This document shows, piece by piece, positions 28,436 through 37,038 of a stretch of DNA of 64,000 nucleotides (the first letter of the stretch is position 1; each line of letters begins with the position of its first letter). Below the pieces are notes generated by a model that saw nothing but the letters and a program-made list of their open reading frames with translations, made no database searches and was not told the DNA's origin. The translations under genes were made by a program, and so were the position numbers. This DNA comes from Hyphomicrobiales bacterium (GTDB lineage: Bacteria > Pseudomonadota > Alphaproteobacteria > Rhizobiales > Beijerinckiaceae): NCBI GenBank assembly GCA_027487245.1, contig JAIYDY010000034.1:1-64000 (forward strand), in the 5' to 3' direction.

Positions 28436-29173
28436 ATGAGCTTCGATGCCGCCGAGATCGAGCGCTATGCCCGACACCTTGTCCTGCCGGAGATCGGCGG
28501 CCCGGGCCAGGCGCGGCTGGCCGCAGCCCGCGTGCTGGTGGTCGGTGCCGGTGGTCTTGGATCGCCGCTGATCCTGTATCTGGCCGCAGCCGGCGTCGGC
28601 TGCATCGGTGTGGTCGATGATGATGCGGTCTCGCTGTCCAATCTCCAGCGCCAGGTTCTGCATGGCACGCCGGACATCGGCCGGCCCAAGGTTTCGAGCG
28701 CGGCGGATGCCGTCCAGCGCCTCAATCCCGGGGTCCGTGTCGAGCCCCATGCCCACCGCCTTGACGGCCACAATGCCCGCGCGCTGATCGCCAACTATGA
28801 CCTGGTGGCCGATGGCTGCGACAACTTCGCCACCCGCTATCTGGTGGCCGATGCCTGCCTTGCCGAGCGCAAGCCGCTGGTCACTGCCGCCCTGGGCCGC
28901 TTCGATGGCACGCTCACGACGCTGAGGCCCTTTGAGGCGCGGCCCGATGGCCGGCCCAACCCGTCCTACCGCGACCTGTTCCCCGAAGCGCCCGCGGCGG
29001 GCGTGGTGCCGGCCTGCGCCGAGGCCGGCGTGCTCGGCGCCCTCGCCGGGGTCATGGGCTCGATGATGGCGCTGGAAGTCATTCGCCAGATCACCGGGTT
29101 TGGCGAGGGGCTCGTCGGCCGCCTGCTGATGTTCGACGCGATGGGGATGCGGGTGGACGAGGTGGGGTATTAG
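28436..29173 (+). CDS. moeB: MoeB/ThiF-family adenylyltransferase (E1-like)
   Basis: A 245-residue E1-like enzyme that would adenylate the C-terminal Gly-Gly of a sulfur carrier such as MoaD or ThiS. The ATP-binding GAGGLGSPLILYLAAAGVG, DDDAVSLSNLQRQ and DGCDNFATRYLV motifs are present. The zinc-binding CxxC pairs of E. coli MoeB are missing: where E. coli has PCYRC this protein reads PSYRD, and no C-terminal CxxC is seen. Only the Cys in PACAEAGVLG remains. There is no rhodanese domain. The start at 28436 matches the family; the frame extends 44 codons further up without support. Its stop overlaps the convergent TM-NUDIX gene by 4 bases. ThiF or HesA roles are alternatives. Confidence 0.85.
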   Translation: MSFDAAEIERYARHLVLPEIGGPGQARLAAARVLVVGAGGLGSPLILYLAAAGVGCIGVVDDDAVSLSNLQRQVLHGTPDIGRPKVSSAADAVQRLNPGVRVEPHAHRLDGHNARALIANYDLVADGCDNFATRYLVADACLAERKPLVTAALGRFDGTLTTLRPFEARPDGRPNPSYRDLFPEAPAAGVVPACAEAGVLGALAGVMGSMMALEVIRQITGFGEGLVGRLLMFDAMGMRVDEVGY

Positions 29174-30420
29174 TCGCGACGTACTGTGGACTCGGTGCGT
29201 GCGCCCAGTGTGGGATGCTCGCTCTGCCTGAGATATTGAATGGCAAAAACCAGCGACGCGACGAGCGAGGGAGTAGCGACCTGCTGGCTCTCCTTTATGT
29301 TCTGAAGGAACGTCTGGAGATCATCTGCGCATGCGCGGCTGGTCTCCGTTGCAACGCGCGTGTAGCAAATCTCATGAACTCGGCGCTTTTCGTTCCGCGG
29401 AACTTTGCGGACTACGTCATGATCAGCTGGAAGCACGCAGAAGCAGAAGAACTCAGGCTTGCCGGCGCGGTGCGCGAACCGCGCGTAGCCCGTGATGCGC
29501 AGGTCGGAAACACGAAGTGCTTTCGGTGGGGTCGACGTCTCTTCGAGGAGTTCGCGCCGGGCCGCGAGCCGAACGAGGTTGAAGAAATCACCGGCATGCT
29601 CGGCCATCGCGCTTTCAACGTCGCGCCAATCTGCGGAGCCGGAAGCGGACGGACCAAGCTGGTGGGCTCCCTGTTCCTGCTGCCCTTGGCGTTGATGAAG
29701 GAGATATCCGTCCTGCGTAATCGCCATGACGGAGACGCCGATGTGGTTTGAGGCGATGCTGTTGCCGAGCCCGATCAACTGGTTATTGGCGAGGAGATAG
29801 CCGCGACCATCAAGCAGGATCGACCCGTCGGTATTATAAAGTGCTAAGTTGAACGCCTCGTTCGTGAGAAGAGAGGAGTAGTAGTCGGTTTTCTGGATCA
29901 CCACCTCTGATTGGCTACGCCGAATGAAGTTACTGTCGATGTCTTCGCAAAGCCTGATCTTTTCCTCATTATTCGTATCTGGCAACAGACGTTTTTCCTC
30001 AAAGAGGTTTCCATACTTTGTTCGCAAGGGTTCTGGTATGAGGTATCGATCTTTCTTGATCCTCATCTGCGCCCGAAGCTGATCTAGGCGGTCATTGATC
30101 TCAGGTTCGAAAAACGCGTAGTCTTCGCCCAAGTCCAGTGATTTTTTTCCACCGCGATCCAGCGGGTCGTTTAGGCTTTGCAGATCAAACCTGATCTTGC
30201 GAGGTTTGAAACTCCGATGTTCACGCCATGTGTACCAGACATCATAAATTGAATATATGACTGTCAGAGCAGTAAAAAGGCTGCCCCATAGCGTATCAAA
30301 TGTGAACGTTACGATCGCGATAAGGATCACCGCAATGTTGAGATAGAATCGCTTCTTGTAGCGCAACGCGAACACGAAATAGCGGTCCCACCGGGCTTTG
30401 ATGATACGGATAGGGGACAT
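29170..30420 (-). CDS. TM-NUDIX protein, possible CBASS-type membrane effector without a nearby synthase
   Basis: I do not recognise a named orthologue. The 416-residue chain starts with a basic segment and two adjacent hydrophobic helices (about residues 22-60, FYLNIAVILIAIVTF and LFTALTVIYSIYDVWY). A charged linker follows, then a C-terminal NUDIX-like domain (from about residue 235) with the core RELLEET but without the usual upstream Gly and Glu of the box. Two N-terminal helices plus NUDIX is the layout of the TM-NUDIX effectors of CBASS antiphage systems (Cap16), which respond to cyclic oligonucleotides. No CD-NTase gene is in the window, so this is inference. G+C falls to about 37-50 % in sampled lines, against about 65 % around it, and the gene fills the gap between gshB and moeB exactly, suggesting acquisition. 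The ATG at 30420 has GGAG upstream. Confidence 0.75.
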   Translation of the reverse strand: MSPIRIIKARWDRYFVFALRYKKRFYLNIAVILIAIVTFTFDTLWGSLFTALTVIYSIYDVWYTWREHRSFKPRKIRFDLQSLNDPLDRGGKKSLDLGEDYAFFEPEINDRLDQLRAQMRIKKDRYLIPEPLRTKYGNLFEEKRLLPDTNNEEKIRLCEDIDSNFIRRSQSEVVIQKTDYYSSLLTNEAFNLALYNTDGSILLDGRGYLLANNQLIGLGNSIASNHIGVSVMAITQDGYLLHQRQGQQEQGAHQLGPSASGSADWRDVESAMAEHAGDFFNLVRLAARRELLEETSTPPKALRVSDLRITGYARFAHRAGKPEFFCFCVLPADHDVVRKVPRNEKRRVHEICYTRVATETSRACADDLQTFLQNIKESQQVATPSLVASLVFAIQYLRQSEHPTLGARTESTVRRD

Positions 30421-30469
30421 GCGCGGGCTCCAACTTGCAAGGGACGTTTCCGGTAGCAGAGACCGCCCC

Positions 30470-31411
30470 TCACCCCACCTTCCCCTCGATCGCATCCCAC
30501 ACGTCCACGGCCAGATCGGGCCCGCCCAGCCGCTTGATGGCACGAAGGCCGGTGGGCGAGGTCACGTTGATTTCGGTGAGGTTGCCGTCGATCACGTCGA
30601 TGCCGACGAAGATCAGGCCACGCGCCTTCAGGTCCGGCCCGATCCGCTCGCAGATCTCCATCTCGCGCCTTGACAGGTCGGTCGGCTTCGCCGCCCCACC
30701 GCGCACCATGTTGGAGCGGATGTCGTTTTCAGCCGGCACCCGGTTGATCGCGCCCTTGACCACGCCGTCGACCAGGATGATGCGCTTGTCGCCTTCGGTG
30801 ACCTTGGGCAGGAAGCGCTGCACCACCCAGGGCTCCTTGAACAGGGTCGCGAACAGGTCATAGAGCGAGCCGAAATTCGGGTCGATCCGGCCGACCTTGA
30901 ACACGGCGGCCCCGCCATTGCCGTAGAGCGGCTTCATCACGATGTCGCCGAATTCGGCCCTGAAGGCCTCGATCTCGGCCTTGTCGCGCGTGATCAGCGT
31001 TGCCGGCATCAGGTCCGGGAAGTCGGTGACGAAGATCTTCTCGGGCGCATTGCGCACATGGGCCGGGTCGTTGACCACCAGCGTCTTCGGGTGGATGCGC
31101 TCCAGAAGGTGCGTGGTGGTGACATAGCCCATGTCGAATGGCGGGTCCTGGCGCAGCAGCACCACATCGACATCGCCCAGATCGATGCGCTCCTCGCTGC
31201 CGAGCGTCGCGTGATCGCCCTCGACATCCCTGACGCTGACCGGCCGCGCCATGGCGATGACCTTGCCATCGCGCATCGACAGCTTGTCGGGTGTGTAGGT
31301 GTAGAGCGAGTGGCCGCGCGCCTGTGCTTCGAGCATCAGTGCGAAGCTGGAATCGCCGGCGATCTTGATGCGTTCGATCGGGTCCATCTGGACGGCGACG
31401 GTGAGGCTCAT
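30470..31411 (-). CDS. gshB: Glutathione synthetase
   Basis: A 313-residue ATP-grasp ligase joining glycine to gamma-glutamylcysteine. The N-terminal [11 protein letters not shown], the [14 protein letters not shown] segment, [13 protein letters not shown] (ATP-grasp loop) and the metal-binding end [21 protein letters not shown] are all characteristic. Length is normal. It follows yraN and rsmI on the same strand, a conserved order in related bacteria. The TM-NUDIX gene begins 50 bases beyond its stop and may share its transcript. Confidence 0.97.
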   Translation of the reverse strand: MSLTVAVQMDPIERIKIAGDSSFALMLEAQARGHSLYTYTPDKLSMRDGKVIAMARPVSVRDVEGDHATLGSEERIDLGDVDVVLLRQDPPFDMGYVTTTHLLERIHPKTLVVNDPAHVRNAPEKIFVTDFPDLMPATLITRDKAEIEAFRAEFGDIVMKPLYGNGGAAVFKVGRIDPNFGSLYDLFATLFKEPWVVQRFLPKVTEGDKRIILVDGVVKGAINRVPAENDIRSNMVRGGAAKPTDLSRREMEICERIGPDLKARGLIFVGIDVIDGNLTEINVTSPTGLRAIKRLGGPDLAVDVWDAIEGKVG

Positions 31412-31492
31412 GGGGCAATCCTGCGTTGCGGGTTCGGCTGCCCTTATCGGCGGCGCGGCGGCTTCAGCGCAAGCCCTTCAGGGCCAAGTCCC

Positions 31493-31876
31493 TCACTGCA
31501 CGTCGAGCGGAAACACGTTCTCGACATGGCGTGGCCAGCGCCGCTGTCCGACAAACACGGCATCGGCGCGCAGCACGTGGCCTTGAGCCCAGGCGTTGCG
31601 GCTGCGCCAGTCGTTGATCCGCCGTGTCATCAGCCGGATCTTGTCCGGCGTGATGGCGAGAGCCGCGTCATCGATGGCAGCGCGGGCCTTGACCTCGACA
31701 AAGACGATGCAGGCCCCGCGCCGGGCAATCAGGTCGATCTCGCCGCCCTTTCCGCCGAAGCGCCGGGACAGGATGCGGTAGCCCTTCAGGGTCAGCAGCG
31801 CGATCGCCAGCCATTCGGCTGCGATGCCGGTTTTGACCGAGCGGCGCGCGCGCGTACTGCGGTCAGGGGGCGCCAT
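31493..31876 (-). CDS. YraN/UPF0102-family nuclease-fold protein
   Basis: A 127-residue protein of the UPF0102 family with a restriction-endonuclease-like fold. The conserved core is GKGGEIDLIARRG followed by IVFVEVKAR, the PD-(D/E)XK arrangement of Asp, Glu and Lys. Its cellular role is unproven, although DNA processing is suspected. Its ATG immediately follows the rsmI stop codon, so the two are co-translated. In E. coli yraN also sits beside the rsmI and lpoA genes. Confidence 0.9.
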   Translation of the reverse strand: MAPPDRSTRARRSVKTGIAAEWLAIALLTLKGYRILSRRFGGKGGEIDLIARRGACIVFVEVKARAAIDDAALAITPDKIRLMTRRINDWRSRNAWAQGHVLRADAVFVGQRRWPRHVENVFPLDVQ

Positions 31877-32782
31877 TCAGGGTGCGCGGGTCAGTTCGAG
31901 GGCGCGGGCATAGACCTTGCGGCGCGGCAGGCCGGTATCGGCCGTCACCTGCGCCACAGCTTCCTTCAGCGACATCGCTGCGAGCGCAGCCTTGAGTTTG
32001 CCGTCGACCAGATCCTCGGTGGCGGGCGAGGCTGCGCCGGCCTCGGCCTGCCCGATCAGCACCACGATCTCGCCGCGCGCCGTCTCGCCGGCTGCATACA
32101 GTGCGGCCAGTTCCGGCAAGGTGCCGCGCTTGACGGTTTCGTGCATCTTGGTCAATTCGCGCGCCACGGCGGCCGGCCGCGCGCCGAGCATGGCGGCAGC
32201 ATCAGCCAGCATTTCCGCCAGACGGCGCGGCGATTCGAACAGCACGATGGTGGCCGGAATGGTGCCGAGTTCGGTCAGGCGTGCCCGCCGCGCTGCCGTG
32301 CGCGGGGCGAGAAATCCTTCGAAGAAGAAGCGGTCCGTCGGCAGTCCGGCCACCACCAGCGCGGCCAGCACGGCGGACGGGCCCGGAACCCCGGTCACGG
32401 CATGCCCGGCCTTCACGGCATCTTCGACCAGGCGATAGCCAGGGTCCGAGACAAGCGGTGTTCCCGCATCCGACACCAGCGCCAGCCTGTCGCCAGCCGC
32501 CAGCCGCGCCAGCACGCGCGGGCGCATCTCGTTGGCGTTGTGCTCGTGATAGGCAGCCAGCGGCGTGGAAATGCCGTAATGTGCCAGCAGAACCTTGGTG
32601 ACGCGGGTATCCTCGGCCAGAATCAGGTCGGCGGCCGCCAGCGTTGCCAAGGCACGCAGCGACATGTCCCGAAGATTGCCGATGGGGGTGGCCACCACAT
32701 GCAGACCGGGTGCGAGCGGCTCGGCTGCGGCCCTGATGCCGAAAGCGGTGAACGACCCGTGCGGATGATCCGGTTTGCTCAT
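31877..32782 (-). CDS. rsmI: 16S rRNA (cytidine1402-2'-O)-methyltransferase
   Basis: A 301-residue SAM-dependent tetrapyrrole-methylase-fold enzyme that 2'-O-methylates C1402 in the ribosomal decoding centre. Family motifs are LHVVATPIGNLRDMSLRA, LILAEDTRVTKVLL, LVSDAGTPLVSDPGYRLV and GVPGPSAVLAAL. The ATG at 32782 is chosen because family homology begins shortly after it; an ATG or longer frame to 32839 adds 19 unsupported residues. It diverges from the LpoA-like gene across a region with an exact CtrA-like box. Confidence 0.95.
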   Translation of the reverse strand: MSKPDHPHGSFTAFGIRAAAEPLAPGLHVVATPIGNLRDMSLRALATLAAADLILAEDTRVTKVLLAHYGISTPLAAYHEHNANEMRPRVLARLAAGDRLALVSDAGTPLVSDPGYRLVEDAVKAGHAVTGVPGPSAVLAALVVAGLPTDRFFFEGFLAPRTAARRARLTELGTIPATIVLFESPRRLAEMLADAAAMLGARPAAVARELTKMHETVKRGTLPELAALYAAGETARGEIVVLIGQAEAGAASPATEDLVDGKLKAALAAMSLKEAVAQVTADTGLPRRKVYARALELTRAP

Positions 32783-32860
32783 GGCAGAGCAGTGCCATGT
32801 TCGCGCCGTCGAGGCCAGCCTGTTCGCGTGCGAAATCAATACAATGCCGTTTTGTCCGCG

Positions 32861-32875
32861 TTAAGATGCTGTTAA
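32861..32875. promoter_or_regulatory. Candidate CtrA-binding box between rsmI and the LpoA-like gene
   Basis: TTAA-GATGCTG-TTAA, followed by C, matches TTAA-N7-TTAAC exactly. It lies 80 bases before the LpoA-like start and about 80 bases from the rsmI start on the other strand, so it could serve either promoter. Confidence 0.6.
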
Positions 32876-32954
32876 CGAAAGGTTTTCCGAAGCACTGCCT
32901 GCATTCAAGCTGTGACAGCGCGGGAAAACTTGTTATAGTGAATGAACTATCGCC

Positions 32955-34154
32955 ATGGGGAACTGCAACTTGACAGATCAGCGTCTTGATCGCCGCACCG
33001 GCCTGAAGGTTCTCGGCCTCGCGGCGCTGTCCTCGAGCCTTGGGGCTTGCGTCGGAGGGCTTCCCAGCTTCGAGAGTGGCTCCGGCCCTGCTCCCGGGTC
33101 TGCCTCGCCGACGGGCCCGCAAGGCGGCGTTCCGGTCGCGCTGATCGTGCCGCTGACCGCTGGCGGGCAGGGCGGCACCGTGGGCAATGCGCTGAAGAAC
33201 GCTGCCGAAATGGCGCTGGCCGAGTTCCAGAATCCCAATATCCGGCTGATCATCAAGGACGACAAGGGCTCCGCCGACGGCGCGCGCGCTGCCGCCCAGG
33301 AGGCGCTGGCCGAGGGTGCCGAACTCATCATCGGCCCGCTCTTCGCTACGTCCGTGCAGGCTGCCGCCTCCGTGGCGAAGCCGGCTGGCCGGCCGGTGAT
33401 TGCCTTCTCGACAGACACGGCCGTGGCCTCGCCCGGCGTCTACCTGATGTCGTTCGTGGCAGAGCTGGAAGTGCAGCGTGTGGTCAACTTCGCGGCCCAG
33501 CAAGGCCGCCGGTCCTTCGCGGCACTCATCCCCGACACCGCCTATGGCCGTGTGGTCGAGGCCGCCTTCCAGCAATCCGCAGCCCAGCGCGGCGTACGTG
33601 TGGCCGCCATCGAGCGCTTTGCCATCGATCAGGGTCAGATGGAGGCCGCTGTCGGGCGGCTCACTCCCGCGATGGGCCAGATCGACGCGCTGTTCGTTCC
33701 CGAGAATGCCGACACCTTGCCGGCCATCGGCCAGGCCCTGCAGAGCGCCGGGCTCAACAGCCAGCGCGTCAAGCTGCTCGGAACCGGCGTCTGGAACGAT
33801 GCCCGCAACTTCCGCGTGCCGCAATTGCAGGGCGGCTGGTTCGCAGCGCCCGATTCAGGTGGCTTCAACGCCTTCGCCCAGCGCTACCAGGCCCGGTTTG
33901 GGGCCTCCCCGATCCGGCTGGCCTCCTTGTCCTACACGGCCATGACGCTGGTTGCCGCCCTGGCCCGGCAGCAGGGAGCCCAGCGCTTCTCGCAGGCGGT
34001 GCTGACCAACCCGTCCGGCTTCGACGGGGTCGACGGCTTGTTCCGCTTCCGGCAGGACGGCATGATCGAGCGTGGCCTCGCTGTGCTCGAAATCCGCAAT
34101 GGCACATCCGTGACGGTCAACGCGGCCCCGCGCGAGTTTGGCCGCTCGGCCTGA
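32955..34154 (+). CDS. Penicillin-binding protein activator-like lipoprotein (LpoA/LppC family)
   Basis: A 399-residue periplasmic-binding-fold lipoprotein. The N-terminus carries a basic segment, a hydrophobic helix and the lipobox SLGAC at about residue 32, then a Gly/Pro/Ser linker. The remainder is a Leu/Ile/Val-binding-like fold (PVALIVPLTAGG, GAELIIGPLFATSV, DTAYGRVV, SYTAMTLVAALAR). It corresponds to the C-terminal domain of E. coli LpoA, which activates PBP1A, but lacks the N-terminal TPR domain. Synteny with rsmI and yraN supports orthology. Whether it activates the class A PBP encoded at 12.8 kb is an inference. Both genes have exact CtrA-like boxes. Confidence 0.86.
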   Translation: MGNCNLTDQRLDRRTGLKVLGLAALSSSLGACVGGLPSFESGSGPAPGSASPTGPQGGVPVALIVPLTAGGQGGTVGNALKNAAEMALAEFQNPNIRLIIKDDKGSADGARAAAQEALAEGAELIIGPLFATSVQAAASVAKPAGRPVIAFSTDTAVASPGVYLMSFVAELEVQRVVNFAAQQGRRSFAALIPDTAYGRVVEAAFQQSAAQRGVRVAAIERFAIDQGQMEAAVGRLTPAMGQIDALFVPENADTLPAIGQALQSAGLNSQRVKLLGTGVWNDARNFRVPQLQGGWFAAPDSGGFNAFAQRYQARFGASPIRLASLSYTAMTLVAALARQQGAQRFSQAVLTNPSGFDGVDGLFRFRQDGMIERGLAVLEIRNGTSVTVNAAPREFGRSA

Positions 34155-34164
34155 TCGGGCGCTG

Positions 34165-35331
34165 TCAGGCGGCCAGATCGGCCACGACTGCATCAAGCAC
34201 CAGCGCGCCATCCGGCGTCGCCGCGATGCGGCCATCCGGCCGGAGTGTGATCAGGCCATCGTCGATCAGCGACGCCACGCGCTTTTCAGAAAAGCCGTGG
34301 CCCGCCAGCGCGGCGTAAGTGGCAGGGTCGATGCCTTCGCTGAGCCTGAGGCCCATCAGCAGGAATTCATCGCCCGCGGATTCCGGCGAAAGCGGGTCAT
34401 CCTCGACCAGGGCATGGCCCTGCGCGGCCACCGTGGCCAGCCATGTCTCCGGGTGCTTCTCGGTGGACTGGGCCCTGCGCACGCCGTCCACCACCAGCCG
34501 CCCATGGGCGCCGGGACCGATCCCGGCATATTCGCCATAACGCCAGTAGACGAGGTTATGCCGGCATTCCGCGCCTGCGCGGGCATGGTTCGAGATTTCG
34601 TAGGCGGCAAAGCCGTGGCGATCACACAGTTCCTGCGTGGTTTCATAAAGAGCGCGCGCCAGATCCTCGTCTGGCACCGGCAGCTTGCCGGCGGCGTGCA
34701 GCGCATGGAAGGCCGTGCCCGGTTCGATCGTGAGTTGGTAGAGCGACAGGTGCTCCACCGCCCTTTCCAGCGCGCCGCCCAGTTCGCCGCGCCATTCGGG
34801 CACGCTCTGCTGGGGCGAGCGGGCATAGATCAGGTCGAACGACATGCGCTCGAAGTGCCGGGCGGCGACGGCCACGGCGGCCAGCGCCTCCTCGGTGCTG
34901 TGCAACCGCCCAAGCGCCTTCAGGTCACGGTCGTTCAGCGCCTGCACGCCCAGCGACACCCGGTTGACGCCGGCGCTGCGATAGCCCGCAAAACGTTCGG
35001 CATCGACACTGGTTGGGTTGGCTTCGAGCGTGACCTCGATGTCGCGTGCGGTCGGCCACGCTTCGGCCACTGCATCGAGCAGGGCAGCCACCGTGGCAGG
35101 CTGCATCAGCGAGGGCGTGCCGCCACCCAGGAAGATCGAGGTCACTTCCCGGCCCGGACTGAGCGCGGCGCGGTGCGCGATCTCGCGCCGGAACGCCGCA
35201 GTATAGGCCGCTTCGTCGGGCTTGCTGTGCCGCACATGGCTGTTGAAGTCGCAGTAAGGGCACTTGGCCGCGCAGAAGGGCCAGTGCAGGTAGACACCGA
35301 AGCCGGCGGTCGAGGTCGGATGGTCGATCAT
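34165..35331 (-). CDS. hemW: Radical SAM heme chaperone HemW
   Basis: A 388-residue HemN-like radical SAM protein. The 4Fe-4S cluster ligands are Cys20, Cys24 and Cys27 in CAAKCPYC, within the HemW-type context YLHWPFC. Other motifs are IFLGGGTPSLM, EANPTSVD, RVSLGVQAL and HNLVYWRYGEYAGIGPGAHG. Members once called anaerobic coproporphyrinogen oxidases act as heme chaperones. The residue preceding the cluster pattern and the absence of an extra Cys after CxxxCxxC favour HemW over HemN. The ATG at 35331 is chosen; the frame runs 41 codons further upstream. Confidence 0.92.
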   Translation of the reverse strand: MIDHPTSTAGFGVYLHWPFCAAKCPYCDFNSHVRHSKPDEAAYTAAFRREIAHRAALSPGREVTSIFLGGGTPSLMQPATVAALLDAVAEAWPTARDIEVTLEANPTSVDAERFAGYRSAGVNRVSLGVQALNDRDLKALGRLHSTEEALAAVAVAARHFERMSFDLIYARSPQQSVPEWRGELGGALERAVEHLSLYQLTIEPGTAFHALHAAGKLPVPDEDLARALYETTQELCDRHGFAAYEISNHARAGAECRHNLVYWRYGEYAGIGPGAHGRLVVDGVRRAQSTEKHPETWLATVAAQGHALVEDDPLSPESAGDEFLLMGLRLSEGIDPATYAALAGHGFSEKRVASLIDDGLITLRPDGRIAATPDGALVLDAVVADLAA

Positions 35332-35514
35332 GCCGTTCCCTTGCGCGCAAGCGGGCCGCAGCGCAAGCGGCCATGGGCCGCAAGGTGCGCGCAAACCTTC
35401 CGCTGGGCCTCGGCGAACCATCCGGCGTAGCTGCCTGCGTGCTGGCACAAGCATGACGACGCCAACCCAAGCCGTGGTATAGCGATGCCGCTTTCAACAA
35501 GGAATCACGGCCCC

Positions 35515-37014
35515 ATGTTCCCTGTCCCCGTGGCACGGCTCCTGCCCAACACCGCCGCCTATGAATCCCAGCCGATGGTCAAGCCCACCGGGTTTCGCGA
35601 ATATGATGCGCGCTGGCTGTTCGAGAAAGAGATCAACCTGATGGGCGTGCAGGCGCTCGGCATCGGCATCGGTACACTGGTGCACAGGCTGGGCGTGCGG
35701 CCCGACATCGTGGTCGGGCATGATTTCCGCGGCTATTCCGCCGCCATCAAGTATGCGCTGATCGCCGGCCTGATGGCATCGGGCATGCGGGTCAAGGACA
35801 TTGGGCTTGCCCTGTCGCCGATGGCCTATTTCGGCCAGTTCGCACTCGATTGCCCGTGCGTTGCGATGGTCACCGCCTCGCACAATGACAATGGCTGGAC
35901 CGGGGTGAAGATGGGTGCCAACCGGCCCATGACCTTCGGCCCTGAGGAGATGGGCGCCCTGCGCGACATCGTGCTCGGCGGCGAAGGCGAGATGCGCGAG
36001 GGTGGGGCCTACCAGTTCATCTCCGGCTTTGCCGAAACCTACATCGCTGACCTGCTCAAGGATCGCCGCATCACGCGCCCGCTCAAGGTCGTTGCGGCCT
36101 GCGGCAACGGCACGGCAGGCGCCTTTGCGCCGCAGATGCTGGAGCGCCTCGGTGTCGAGGTTATCCCGCTCGATGCCGAGCTTGACCACACTTTCCCGCG
36201 CTACAACCCCAACCCCGAAGACCTGAAGATGCTGCACGCCATCGCCGACAAGGTCCGCGAAACCGGTGCCGACGTCGGCCTCGGCTTCGATGGCGACGGC
36301 GACCGCTGCGGTGTGGTCGACAACGAGGGCGAGGAGATTTTCGCCGACAAGATCGGTGTCATGCTGGCGCGGGACCTGGGCAGGCTGCATCCCGGCGCGC
36401 GCTTTGTTGTCGATGTGAAGTCGACCGTGCTTTTCGCCACCGATCCCGTGCTTCAGGGCCTCGGCGTCCAGACCGACTACTGGAAGACCGGGCATTCCTA
36501 CATCAAGCGCCGCGTCAAAGAACTGGGCGCGCTGGCCGGTTTCGAGAAGTCGGGTCACTTCTTCTTCAACACGCCGGTCGGGCGGGGATATGACGACGGC
36601 CTGCTGACCGCCATCGCGGTGCTCGAGATGCTCGACCGCAACCCCGTGCGCTCGATGGCCGATCTGTATCGCGCCGTGCCGCGCACATGGGGTTCACCCA
36701 CGATGTCGGCCAAATGCGCCGACGAGATCAAGTATGGCGTGGTCGACGATGCCATCGCCCGCTTCAAGGCCATGGCTGCCGCCGGCGAAGGGGCGGATGG
36801 CCACGGCATCCGCGATCTCAACCTGGTCAACGGCGTGCGTTGCACCATGACGGATGGCACCTGGGGGCTGGTGCGGGCCTCGTCCAACAAGCCGGAGATC
36901 GTCGTGGTCGTCGAAAGCCCGGTTTCCGATGCCCGAAAGCACGAGATGTTCCGCCTCGTTGACGGCATTCTCCGGCTCAGGCCGGAAGTCGGCGACTACA
37001 ACCAGACGCTGTAG
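35515..37014 (+). CDS. Phosphomannomutase/phosphoglucomutase
   Basis: A 499-residue alpha-D-phosphohexomutase. The active-site serine is Ser122 in TASHND, the metal loop is DGDGDR at 259-264, the sugar-binding loop is around GFEKSGHFFF and the phosphate-binding loop is RASSNKPE. Interconverting mannose- or glucose-6-phosphate and the 1-phosphates, such enzymes feed GDP-mannose and surface polysaccharide synthesis. The preferred start is the ATG at 35515, with AAGGAAT about ten bases upstream; an ATG at 35485 is an alternative. It stands alone, converging on the Tad pseudopilin genes. Confidence 0.93.
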   Translation: MFPVPVARLLPNTAAYESQPMVKPTGFREYDARWLFEKEINLMGVQALGIGIGTLVHRLGVRPDIVVGHDFRGYSAAIKYALIAGLMASGMRVKDIGLALSPMAYFGQFALDCPCVAMVTASHNDNGWTGVKMGANRPMTFGPEEMGALRDIVLGGEGEMREGGAYQFISGFAETYIADLLKDRRITRPLKVVAACGNGTAGAFAPQMLERLGVEVIPLDAELDHTFPRYNPNPEDLKMLHAIADKVRETGADVGLGFDGDGDRCGVVDNEGEEIFADKIGVMLARDLGRLHPGARFVVDVKSTVLFATDPVLQGLGVQTDYWKTGHSYIKRRVKELGALAGFEKSGHFFFNTPVGRGYDDGLLTAIAVLEMLDRNPVRSMADLYRAVPRTWGSPTMSAKCADEIKYGVVDDAIARFKAMAAAGEGADGHGIRDLNLVNGVRCTMTDGTWGLVRASSNKPEIVVVVESPVSDARKHEMFRLVDGILRLRPEVGDYNQTL

Positions 37015-37038
37015 CGGTCCGACCGGACAAAGCCGGAC

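Noticed and set aside
37015-37038. Bidirectional terminator between the phosphohexomutase and TadE-type genes
   Set aside because: The short GGTC/CCGG complementarities are nested imperfectly and have no T-run on either strand.
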